Origin: Apus apus
Taxonomy: Eukaryota > Chordata > Aves > Apodiformes > Apodidae
DNA length: 64,000 nt
Assembly: GCF_020740795.1 (NCBI RefSeq)
Contig: NC_067285.1
Location: 115,321,008 to 115,385,007 of the forward strand
Reading direction: 5' to 3'
In this document: positions 41,401 to 49,227 of the stretch, piece by piece
How positions within the stretch are numbered: the stretch's first letter is position 1
Layout of the letters: the number at the start of each line of letters is the position of its first letter
Program-made: the position numbers and the translations under genes
The notes under the pieces: generated by a model
The model's input: the letters and a program-made list of their open reading frames with translations, nothing else
The model's database searches: none
Told to the model about the DNA's origin: nothing

Positions 41401-44400
41401 TGTTTGCTGATTTGCCAAACGTGCCCGTGGCGGGTGCGGGGGTGCACGGGGGGCAGCGGCAGGGCTGGAGAACAGGGAAGCGTCTGCTCGGAGCGCTGGC
41501 TGTGCCAGCAGGGAGAGGCAGGCAGGGAACGGGGCTGGGTAATGGGGAAGCCTCTGCTCGGTGCCCCGGCCGTGCTGGCAGAGGGGATGGGGCAGGGAAC
41601 GGGGCTGCAGAGCAGGAGCTGGGAGCGGAGCCGGGAGCTGCCAGCAGTGTCATTGCAAGGAACTAAGTCAGTCCCTGGATTTACGTGCACAAAGGCGTTA
41701 AAAGGCCACATCTGGAGGGGCACACGATGTGGCTGTTGGTGGAGGATGTGCCCGGTCTTGCTGCTCCTGTTTGCAGCAGGGATCTAAGTACCAGGGCAGG
41801 GTTTCCAAGAGCTGCAGGAATGACTCCCGGGCGGTGTGTTGGAGGGGAGTTCAGGCTGTGTCAGTCTCTGGAAGAGCGCGGGGGGAGCTCGGGCACGGGC
41901 AGCGCCCGGTGCCGCGGGCAGGCGGGGCTGGCCCAGGGCTGGGGCTCGCAGGGACCGCGGCCCGGGGCGGCAGGACGAGATGGAGTTTTTAGCTGCGTTT
42001 GGAGATCTTCACAGAGACATCCCGGCTCCGGCCGAGGGTGCCCCCTGCCCACCACCTGCCCCGCACAGGGCCGGGGCCGAGCAGAGGTTTGGGTCCCACT
42101 CCGGGGTGAACCCCTCCAGGGACTCGCCAGCCTGTGCGCGGCTTCTCCGTGCTCGCTGTGCCCCGCTGGTGTGTCCAAGCGAACTTGTCCGGGCACCCCG
42201 GGTGAACTGGCACTAGGCATGGGTCTGTCACATGTCCGTCCGTCTGTCCGTCCTGCCCGCGGGCACCTGGCGAGGCAGGGCTGGTCCTGCAGCTCCTGTC
42301 TCTTTGCAGGGAGCAGCCCTGAAGTACGTCCCCTCCATCCTCCAGGACGTCTTTGGGATCTTCGACTCTGCTGCACTGGGGTAGGGTCCCCACCACCCCT
42401 GCCACCCCCAGCTCCGCTCTGTGTTGTGCTGCCACCTCTGTCCCTGCTGCCACCCTGCTGTGACCCCTGGTCCCGCAGCTGCCGGTGGGGTGGGGCTGCT
42501 GCCACTGAGCGAGGGCGGGTGGTGGGGTCTGGGCTTCCTGAGGTGGCTCCACGTGCCCTTCCCAGCGCAGAACCAGGGGGAGGTTTGCTCGATTTTAGCA
42601 GTGCCTGCTGCTTCAAGCAGGGGCTGGGCCTGGAAACCCCCATTCCCAGTGGGTCCCTTTGGGAGCTCAGGTGGGGTTTCTACGCTGGGTCTGTGTGGGG
42701 CAGGGGCAGCCCTGGGGCCTTAAGCAGCGGGACCATCCTGCCCAGCTCTGCCCTGCACCCCCTTCCTGACCAAAACGTGGGGGTGTTTGGTACCCAGCCT
42801 CTGCTACTGCTTTTGTCTTGTTCTGAAGGGAAGGGGCTGCCAGGGTGGGGGGCTGCAGACCCAGTGAGGTTCTTGCAGGCTCTGTGTTTAACACTCCTTG
42901 CATCCCCTGGCTGGGCTGGCAGGGCCCTGCTGCGGGACTTCATTGGGAACCTGCCGCCCCAGCGCCTGCTGAAGCAGAAGCTGCAGTCCCTGAGTGACAT
43001 TGTCAACAGCAAGGTCTTCCAGTCCTATGGTGAGGATGGGCTGGGGCCCCAGCAGCTGAGCTGAGGCAACATGCTCTCAGTGTGACCATGGTTTGGGAGC
43101 AGTGGTTGGGGAGGGGGTGTTGGGGCTGGAAGGACACAGAGTTGTGTTCCTCAGATCTGCCCTGCTGGTCTAATGATAGTAAAAAGAGTAGACTTGGTAA
43201 ATTCTGCCGTGCAAGGCAGGAGCAGCTGGAGGCACACTAAGGACAGACTCAGGATTTGTACTAATCTCGGCAAGCTTGAGGAAAAGTTTTGAGAGATATA
43301 GACCATAAAAACAATCAGGCGAGAGCAATTACTGAGGGAGCAGATGAAGGAGCCCAGGGTGGTGGCAGAGCTGCAGGAGGGGTTTGGGGCTGGGGGCGCA
43401 GAGGGTCTCAGCAATGGGCAGAGCACCCCTGGGACGTGCCATCTCCCTGCTCAGCATCAGTGGAGCCTCTTCTGGGCTCACCACAAGTTGCAATTTTGGG
43501 TGGCACAAGAAACTTGTGTCTAAACTGGATAAAGTCCAAAGCAAGCAGTGAGACAAGTAGAGCACAGAAGTCATGGCGAGGAAAAAACAGCTGAGGAGTT
43601 TGAGCCAGGAAAGGGCGCGGAGGTGACATAATGAGCTTCCAAATATCCACATGACATCTTCAAAGAGAAGAGGAGTGGGCTGCCCAGGGGAGCTGGACGA
43701 GGGGTCCTGGCTGCAGCCACAGCAGCAGGCTCAGGGGGGCAGCTCTGGGCAGCGGAGCCACGGGGGTCTCTGCCTGGGGAGACTCTGAGAGATGGCAACA
43801 TGGCCATGTCTGAGTCAGCCATCGAGTGTGGGTGGCAGGTCACCTCCTGCCAACTGCTCCAGCTCTCCTCTGAGCCACCACGATCCTGTGGGTGCTCCCT
43901 GAATCCCTTCCCACAACCTACCCTGGGTCCTTCCCCACATCTCTCTCCTTGCTGCCTGGGAGGTGGCACAACCCAGCTCCTCTGCACCCCATGTGGGCAG
44001 ATGGTGCCACCAGCAAGAAAACAACAGGAAAATGTTTCCCACCCCCCACACCCCCTGATTTCCTTCCCCCTGATTGTCCCTCCTTTGGTGGCACCACTGC
44101 AGTGACAAGCAGCTGCCTGGAGCCCTCAGTGCAGCGAGGTGTCACAGACCCCAGCCCTGGGCACAGGGACAGAGTAATGTGTGTTGGGAAGAGCATGGGT
44201 TTCCATGTGCCCAGCACTGGAGCTCCAGTTCCTCAGGCTGGTGTTTGGGTCAGAATGTCCCCACTTGTTCAGGGAATCCCTCAGCACTGGGGTGGAGAAG
44301 GGAGCAGAGGCTGGTGGAGCTGAAGGGAGGGAGGTCCAGGGGATGCCCTTCTCCTGCAGTTCAGTTGGAAAGAAGCAGCTGTGTAATGGGACACAAGGAA

Positions 44401-46559
44401 GACTCTTTTGGGACCTTCCCACCAGAATTTAGTGTTTTTCCAGAGCTCCTGCTCCATCCAAGGGGCAGTAGGCAGTAGGCTGGGTTTCAGCCCAGCCCGG
44501 GCATTATGCTGGTCCTGCCCATCCTGTTGGTCCCTTTCCTGCCCGGTTCTCTCTGGTGCCAGAGCGATGCCGGTGCCCGCCAGCCCTCTGCTCCCTGTCC
44601 ATCCCAACAGAGTGCCGGGAGCTGCTGCTGCAGACGGTGGTGCCCATCCTGCAGGAGCTGATCCAGAAGGGGGAGGAAGAGGATGCCTGCATTGAGCTGC
44701 TCAGCAACATCCTGGAGGTGCTGTACAAGGCCCAGAAGGTAAATCCTGTCTTCTCCACTGCCTCTACTTCCCACTCCAGTAATTGCCTCAGGAATGACCT
44801 GACAATCTGTTTGAGCAGGGCTAAACACAAATTAACTGGACACAATATGGTTGGGACTGGCCGTGGTCCATCTGGAGTCATGCCCACCATCCCAGTGCCC
44901 AAGCTGGGGGTACAAACATTTTGATTTCCACCTCAGCTGGTCTCTGGCGAGTCCCCATGAGTGCAGTGGAGGCCTCCAAACCAAGAGAAGGCATGGACCC
45001 TGGGGCCAGGGGAGTGTCTGACTGGCTGTGCTCTGCTGTCCCTGCTCCTCAGGCCTGGGGGAAGGCAGGTGCCAGGCAGTGTCCTGGGCTGGTCTCCTGT
45101 GGGATGGGGCTGTCCCTGCCAGGGCATCAGCCCCACTTCCCGGGATGCTGTCTGTTGCAGCGAGCAGAGGAGCTGCGAGCGAAGCAGCGTGCAGGTGTGG
45201 GACAGCACAAGAACCGTGGGGACATGGAGCTGGTGAGTGCTGCTCCAGGGGTCTTCAGCACTGGGCAGAGGGTGGGAAGGCACCAGGATCTCCTGCACAC
45301 CTGGGAAGGGCTTATCTGCACCTCACTGTGGCGAGAAACCCTGTACGGTCACTTGCCCCGGCCCCCACCACCTTGGTACTTCTTTGTCCATGGCATGTCT
45401 ATACTTGGGTGCTGTCTCCCTTTCCCCATGTTACTGGAGTGCTGCCATCTGTCCCCTGCCTTTCTGCTGCTGTCCATGTCCCTGGGACACCACTGAGCCC
45501 ATCACTGGGCCACCATTACTCCCCACAAAGCCCATGGTTGTCCAGGGAAGTTGTGGCTGCCCCATCCCTGGAAGCATTCAAGTGTTCAGGTTGGATGGGG
45601 CTTGGAGCAACCTGGTCTGGTGGGAGATGTCCCTGCCCATGTCAGGGGGTTGGACTAGATGAGCTTTAAGGTCCCTTCCCACCCAAACCATCCCAGGATT
45701 CTGTGCTCTGGATCTAGCTCTGGCTCTGCAGGATGTTTCCTCCATTTCTGTCCTCTCTAGGCTGGTCTGTGCCTTGGGGTGTCTTTGTGGGACCCCTTGG
45801 GAAGTGCAGATGTCACATCCACAGAACAGTGACTGGTGCTCTGGAAGCTGTGTTAGATCTGTGCCACCACGTCCTGGGTGGGTGAGGTGGCTGTGCCAGT
45901 GTGGCTTTGCAATCCCAATGGCACTGGGAAGCCCTGGCAAAGGAGAGGAAAGCTTAGAAATTGTGGATGAAATTTGGCCTTACATTTGAAACCTAAAATA
46001 GCCTCGAAGAGAAGACAAGCAGGACACTTCTGGATGAGGATCCCTCTCTTGTTCTAGCCCTGTGTCAGCACCTTTGCCTGCAGCACTGACTGCTCTGGGA
46101 AACAGCCTGGGCTAGAGCAGACACAGCCATCCCCACCTGTCCACAGCTGTCCACAGCTGTCCACAGCTGTCCCCACCCATTCCCATCCATCCCCAGCTGT
46201 CTCAGCTGTCCCAGCCATCCCACCACTGCAAACACTTTGCAGCCTCCTTGCCTGCTATTTTTGGTGAATCACAGTCATTGTGGCAGTGCCACAGGGCCAG
46301 TGGCATGTGGCCCGGGAGGTGGCGTGTCCCCAGCCCAGCTGGCTCTGCGCCTCGGGGCCATCCCGGTGGCTGCGGTGATGGTGCTGTCACCGGTGCCCTG
46401 TCCCGGTGCCGGGCAGGCAGTGCCGGGCGCTCCGGCACGGCTGTGACACCTCTTGCCTTGCAGGCACAGGTGAAGCAGCACGTCCAGCTGGTCTTGGAGC
46501 GGCTCCTGCACACCGTCAACCGGAGGGTGATCGTGCTGGACCGGGAGCACGCCCTGCGG
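20413..46559 (+). CDS. DOCK-A family Rac guanine-nucleotide exchange factor, N-terminal half (3'-partial)
   Basis: Coding exons: 20413-20455, 21748-21831, 21987-22027, 22227-22282, 22391-22487, 22570-22718, 23156-23291, 23383-23537, 24091-24172, 25308-25443, 26538-26613, 27110-27189, 27373-27498, 27611-27735, 27906-28004, 28449-28521, 29129-29232, 31802-31991, 32582-32679, 33180-33269, 33796-33896, 34042-34176, 38869-38980, 42310-42380, 42923-43029, 44611-44738, 45161-45232, 46464-46559; all phases agree, 954 residues. [14 protein letters not shown] opens an SH3 domain (about residues 10-70: [29 protein letters not shown]), followed by the helical ELMO-binding segment. The C2-like DHR-1 domain (about 415-600, starting [16 protein letters not shown]) binds phosphoinositides. 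[10 protein letters not shown]-like [17 protein letters not shown] and [17 protein letters not shown] are hallmarks of DOCK1/2/5. The catalytic DHR-2 domain lies beyond the window. It matches none of DOCK1, DOCK2 or DOCK5 consistently, so it is probably a fourth member. Confidence 0.9.
24815..25078 (+). mobile_element. CR1 LINE fragment in DOCK intron 9
   Basis: Typical CR1 text: GATAGGACAAGAGGAAACAG, GATTGGATCTTGGGAACAAT, CCCAGGCTGCCCAGGGCAGG, then GATGATCTTCAAGGTTTTTC and a diverged terminal repeat. The copy is in the sense orientation of the DOCK gene. Confidence 0.9.
25965..26065. promoter_or_regulatory. AT-rich island in DOCK intron 10, candidate conserved element
   Basis: In otherwise GC-rich sequence this stretch holds TGATTGATTTTATTTCGC, CTAATTAGCATGTGC, GAGTAATTATGAAC and TAGCTAATTG. 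These are four homeodomain-type TAAT cores and a POU-like ATGT/ATTAGCAT segment within 100 bases. The composition break suggests constraint, but conservation cannot be tested here. Confidence 0.35.
27498..27610 (+). other. GC-AG intron 13 of the DOCK gene
   Basis: Exon 13 ends ATCATGCCAG and the next bases are GCAGGC. Only a cut at 27498/27499 joins correctly to exon 14 (GAGATGTCAGG), giving [10 protein letters not shown], the invariant start of the DHR-1 domain. The 112-base intron therefore uses a GC donor, a known minor class. A GT-to-GC sequencing difference is the alternative. Confidence 0.75.
29900..30240 (-). mobile_element. CR1 LINE fragment in DOCK intron 17
   Basis: Reverse-oriented CR1 text includes (top strand) CCCAAGATCCAGTCTAAACC, GGGCATTTCCTCTTGTCCC and a block around AGATAGTTGTTCC. 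The final terminal repeat is missing or diverged. Confidence 0.85.
30922..31190 (-). mobile_element. CR1 LINE 3'-end fragment in DOCK intron 17
   Basis: On the top strand it begins CATAGAATCATAGAATCATT and continues GTTGGAAGGGACCTTAAAGA, the reverse complement of the CR1 3' terminus, then CTCATCACCCTTATGGTGAA and the ATGACCCCTTGTCC block. It looks younger than the neighbouring copy because more of the consensus is intact. Confidence 0.92.
34536..34682 (+). repeat. Degenerate GTGCTCTG/GTGCTGTG tandem repeat
   Basis: About 150 bases are built from GTGCTCTG, GTGCTGTG and GTGCGG units. It produces leucine/valine/cysteine-tryptophan-rich open frames, which should be ignored as genes. Confidence 0.85.
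34848..35030 (+). mobile_element. CR1 3'-end fragment in DOCK intron 22
   Basis: Recognised by CCCAGGCTGCCCAGGGCAG, CCCCATCCCTGGAGGGGTGT, GATGTGGTGCTGAGGGACAT and a terminal CAATTCTATGGG. The sense orientation matches the DOCK gene. Confidence 0.88.
35235..35515 (+). mobile_element. CR1 LINE fragment in DOCK intron 22
   Basis: Contains AGATTGGACATGAGGAAAAT, the CTGGCCCAGGTTGCCCAGAG block, GGGCTTGGAGCAGCCTGGGC and a decayed CTTCTGTGATCCTGT end. Close in type to the copy at 16515. Confidence 0.88.
36045..36350. promoter_or_regulatory. AT-rich island in DOCK intron 22, candidate conserved element
   Basis: A sharp drop in GC content with no CR1 similarity. It contains AAAATTAATTATCTGGAGCA, TTGTTCGTCTTTCTTTTATC, TAATTTGCAGAAATTAGATT and GCAATTATAATAAG. 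This composition in a GC-rich intron is typical of constrained noncoding sequence or an old, unrecognised transposon. Confidence 0.35.
36799..36860. repeat. 19-bp tandem repeat, three copies
   Basis: GTGTCCCCAGACGTGCTCC is repeated three times and a fourth copy starts. Each unit contains an ACGT core. No function proposed. Confidence 0.85.
37000..37390 (+). mobile_element. CR1 LINE fragment, longest 3' portion in the window
   Basis: Runs from GTTCAGCCTGGAGAAGAGAA through GATAGGACAAGGGGTGATGG, GATTTAGGTCAGATATTAGG and GATGATCTTTAAGGTCCCTT to the complete terminal ATGATTCTGTGATTCTATGA. The intact 3' terminus makes it a useful reference for subfamily typing and dating. Confidence 0.93.
37630..37905 (+). 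repeat. 13-bp G-rich minisatellite, about 20 copies
   Basis: CTGTGGGATGGGG and close variants (GGGAC, GAGGC endings) are repeated head to tail for about 270 bases in DOCK intron 22. Each unit brings a GGG and a GGGG run two bases apart, so the strand can form stacked G-quadruplexes. Open frames in both strands ([11 protein letters not shown]-type, [11 protein letters not shown]-type) are artefacts of the repeat. Confidence 0.92.
40440..40565 (+). mobile_element. CR1 3'-end fragment in DOCK intron 23
   Basis: Shows AATGGTTGGACTCAGTGATT, TGAAAGGTCTTTGCCAACC and a diverged AATTCTGTGTCTATGATTCT terminus. Confidence 0.85.
41075..41340. promoter_or_regulatory. AT-rich island in DOCK intron 23, candidate conserved element
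   Basis: About 260 bases of low GC content with homeodomain-like cores: GCGTAATTAGTGTTAATCAG, GGAGTTTAATGAAAAG, AAATTAGCATTGTG, CTGCGTTTAATGTCC. It has no CR1 or simple-repeat character and stands out strongly from its surroundings. Confidence 0.4.
45161..45232 (+). other. 72-bp in-frame exon of the DOCK gene, possible cassette
   Basis: Flanked by a good acceptor (CTGTTGCAG) and donor (CTG|GTGAGTG), phase 0 at both ends, it would insert 24 mostly basic/charged residues ([20 protein letters not shown] and four more). Without it, exons 26 and 28 join to [16 protein letters not shown], which fits the same region of DOCK1 (EVLYRKDVGPTQRHVQ, recalled) with no gap. It is therefore either a lineage-specific alternatively spliced insert or not an exon. 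Confidence 0.5.
45535..45712 (+). mobile_element. CR1 3'-end fragment in DOCK intron 27
   Basis: Recognised by GTTGTGGCTGCCCCATCCCT, GGGCTTGGAGCAACCTGGTC, GGTTGGACTAGATGAGCTTT and AAGGTCCCTTCCCACCC. The terminal direct repeat is decayed. Confidence 0.88.
46130..46215. repeat. GTCCACAGCT tandem repeat
   Basis: Ten-base units CTGTCCACAG and degenerate CATCCCCAGC relatives, about 80 bases, in DOCK intron 27. Confidence 0.75.
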
Positions 46560-47074
46560 GTGAGTTCCGCCACCGCGGCTGCCTCTGCCCCGTTCCGCCC
46601 CAGGGGTGGGGGCCGCGCCGCGTCCCTTGGGAGACCCGGGAGGTGCGAAAGTCGCTGGTGGTGGGGTCTGGGCCGGGGTGACCGGCGCGCTTACGGGCTG
46701 GCACCGAGGGCCGGGGCTGCAGGGGGGGACCCAGCAGGGAAGGGGAGCCGTCCCCGGAGCGGGGCTGGAGCAGGCTCGGTGCTCGGGGTGCAGGAACCCC
46801 CTTCTGGGGGCACATGAGGGGTTTGGGCTGCGTCCTCCATGAAAGCAGCCGCTGGACCCGGTGAACATCCACATGCCACGAGCGGGTGGGAGGAGTGCGC
46901 GGGGGCAGCGGCTCTGGAGGGAGGGGGCGGCGGGGCAGGCGCTGCCCCCGAGCTCCGAGCTCCGAGCCCCGCGCAGAGCAGCTGCCCGGCCGCGAGGACG
47001 GAATCGCGGGAGCAGCGCTGCGGGACGGCGGGCTCGGCCGGGCGGCGGGGCCGGGCGAGGAGGGGGCCCATGAC

Positions 47075-47215
47075 ATTCCCGGAGCCGAACCGTGCCGAAC
47101 CGTTCCAAGCCGTGTCATTCCGAGCCGTGCCGTGCCGTTCGAACCGTTTTTTGCCGTTCCGCGCCGTGCCGAGCCGAGCCGTGCCGTGCCGCACTGTGTG
47201 CCGTGCCGGGGGAGG
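47075..47215. repeat. CCGTG/CCGAG short tandem repeat
   Basis: Built from variants of GCCGT, GCCGA and ACCGT. Rich in CG dinucleotides, unlike the other local repeats. Confidence 0.75.
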
Positions 47216-47371
47216 TTTGGGATGTGGAGAGGCAGCTCAGCCCTTTGGTTGAGCCTTGTCGGGCTAAGGCAGCAGTTTGCCATCCTGCTCTTTCTTCTTG
47301 TCAATGGAGACCTCACTGGCAATAAAGCCAGCGGACAGGACAGGAGATTTATCCCTGGCACAATCCCCAGT

Positions 47372-47602
47372 ACAGACTGGATCTTGGGAACAATTCCTTC
47401 CTGGAAAGGGTTGTCAGGCCCTGGCCCAGGCTGCCCAGGGCAGGGGGGGAGTCCCCATCCCTGGAGGGGTTTCAAAGCCATTTAGATGTTGTGCTGAGGG
47501 ACATAGGGCGGGGTGGCCTTGGCAGGGCTGGGGGAACAGTTGGACTCGATAGTCTCAAAGGTCTTTTCCAACCAGAACCATTCTATGATTCGATGACTCA
47601 GT
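47372..47602 (+). mobile_element. CR1 3'-end fragment in DOCK intron 28
   Basis: Closely similar to the copy at 24815: GACTGGATCTTGGGAACAAT, AGGGTTGTCAGGCCCTGGCC, GTCCCCATCCCTGGAGGGGT, then GTCTTTTCCAACCAGAACC and ATTCTATGATTCGATGA. Confidence 0.92.
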
Positions 47603-49026
47603 GACCCTGTGCTCTCTGGTGGACGAGGCTGCCCTGGTCTGGGAGCATCCCAGGTACTGGGATTGCTCCTGCTGAGGTGCTGCTCCCTGCCTGGTGACTC
47701 CTTCTTATATCCCAAGGGACTGGGAAGGTGCAGGGGCCCCCCCTTCAGCCCCCAGCTCAGTCTGCCCTCCCCTGCCCACTCAGCTGGCACAGCCCCAGCA
47801 CATCCACCCCATAGTGACATTTCCTGACAGTGGCTCTGCTGTCCTGGGGTGGCTTTACTGGCTGTGGCAATGGCAGGTGCAGTCCCCAATGTGCTGCTGG
47901 CTGTGCCAGGGGGCTGTGCTGGGGGCTGTGCCGGGGGCTGTGCCAGGGGGCTGTGCTGGGTTGTCCCAGCACAGTCCCAGTGCCAGGTGTGCATGGTGCT
48001 GTGTTGTTGTCATCTCGCTTTTAGCCTTCATTCCTGGGCTATGTGAGTCCGTGCCAGGCGATGGGGAGCAGAAAGAGCCATGGGCCCTGCTGGGCTGTGG
48101 CAGCAGCTCAGAGGGACACTGGGGGCTGGAGTGCAGCCCCCACATGGTGCAGGAGAAGGGGAGCGATCCTTCGGCTGCACTTTGACAACCAGCACCTGCT
48201 CCCCTGGAGCAAGCTGGCTTTGGGATATGGTGGGGTGGGCACCAGCACTTGGGGGTCCTTGTCCCACCACTCCACGGTGGCAGAGGAGGGTCATAGCACA
48301 CACTGGCACTGGGTGACTGTGGGGAGCAGCCCCTGCACCGTGCCCAGTGAAAGCCCATTGCCCGCTGCTGCCGGCAACTCTGACGTGGGACCCTCATCTG
48401 AATTGCTCCTCGTGGGCAGCCTTGCAGAGGCTGGAATATTTGAGTTGCTAATTTCTTTCTCCCTGGAATTAGGCAGTGTATCCTGCAGCCCAGAAGGCCC
48501 TGCCAGACACCGCAGCCCCCAGCAGCCCCACTCCTGCAGCACCCCAGGTACAGACAGGCTATGCGGGGCTCAGCTCCCTGGCCTCGCACAGAGGAGAGTG
48601 CTGGAAGGAGAGCCATGTCCTCTGGGACCCCCACCCAGCCCCCCTTCTCACCTGGGAGGTTACAGGAACACATCTCTCTCCCATCCAGGGTCTGACTGAG
48701 ACTATTTTCTACCATCTCTGACCAGAAGAAATCCTTGGTGTTCCTGGTTAACCAGCAGCCAGGGGAATGGGTGACCAGCTCAGGCTGTGGGGTGCAGGGA
48801 TGGGCACTGGTCTCAGGCTGGGAGCACCAGGGCTACCAGCACCTCCTGGGGAGCCCCAAGGCAGAGGAGGGTCTGACCCTGCCCTCACTGAGGGGTTGTG
48901 GGTGCCTGGGGCTCAGCAAGCCCTGCAGCCCCTGTGGGGGAACAGCCACTGGCCCCTCCTCCTCCTCACCCAGAACAGAAGTGCACAGGTGGGAGAGGAT
49001 GTAACAAAAATAGCGTCTCCATAGAA

Positions 49027-49032
49027 TTTATT
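49027..49032 (-). other. Polyadenylation signal AATAAA of the INSYN2-like gene
   Basis: TTTATT on the top strand reads AATAAA on the minus strand, 196 bases beyond the INSYN2-like stop codon, giving a short 3' UTR. Confidence 0.65.
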
Positions 49033-49227
49033 GAATTCTCATTAAATACAGCCACTGTTCCCCTCTCCGTACGTACACGGGGGGCTTTGACAGATTAAAC
49101 CGAACGGTTAAAAATATAAAAGCTGGTGCTACCCAAACCCTACCATCAGAGGGAGGGAGAGGAGGAAGGAGACGTGGTCAGTGCTGGGATGGTGACCCCG
49201 TGCTCCTGGCCTGCTGGGCACTGCTGG

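Larger units (their letters stand above)
38981..42309 (+). other. DOCK intron 23, 3.3 kb
   Basis: Holds one CR1 end (40440-40565), an AT-rich island (41080-41340) and otherwise unassigned GC-rich sequence. Open frames around 41,690-43,064 read through the intron but contain no extra DOCK or other domain sequence. Confidence 0.7.
46560..49010. other. DOCK intron 28, left part; no further DOCK exon recognised
   Basis: After the exon ending DREHALR the next DOCK exon should encode a FVACMTAIL-like stretch. I do not find it up to 64,000, so the intron is at least 17.4 kb. This left part includes a GCCGT-rich tract (about 47075-47215), a CR1 fragment (47372-47602) and a GGGGGCTGTGCC repeat (about 47905-47960). 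A CpG-rich patch at 46,860-47,070 could be a minor promoter, but nothing coding follows it. Confidence 0.6.

Noticed and set aside
43240-43680. Mixed-composition stretch in DOCK intron 25 with an open frame of 101 codons
   Set aside because: Resembles decayed retroposon sequence (tail-like words, no splice-compatible DOCK motif) but I could not match it to a specific element.
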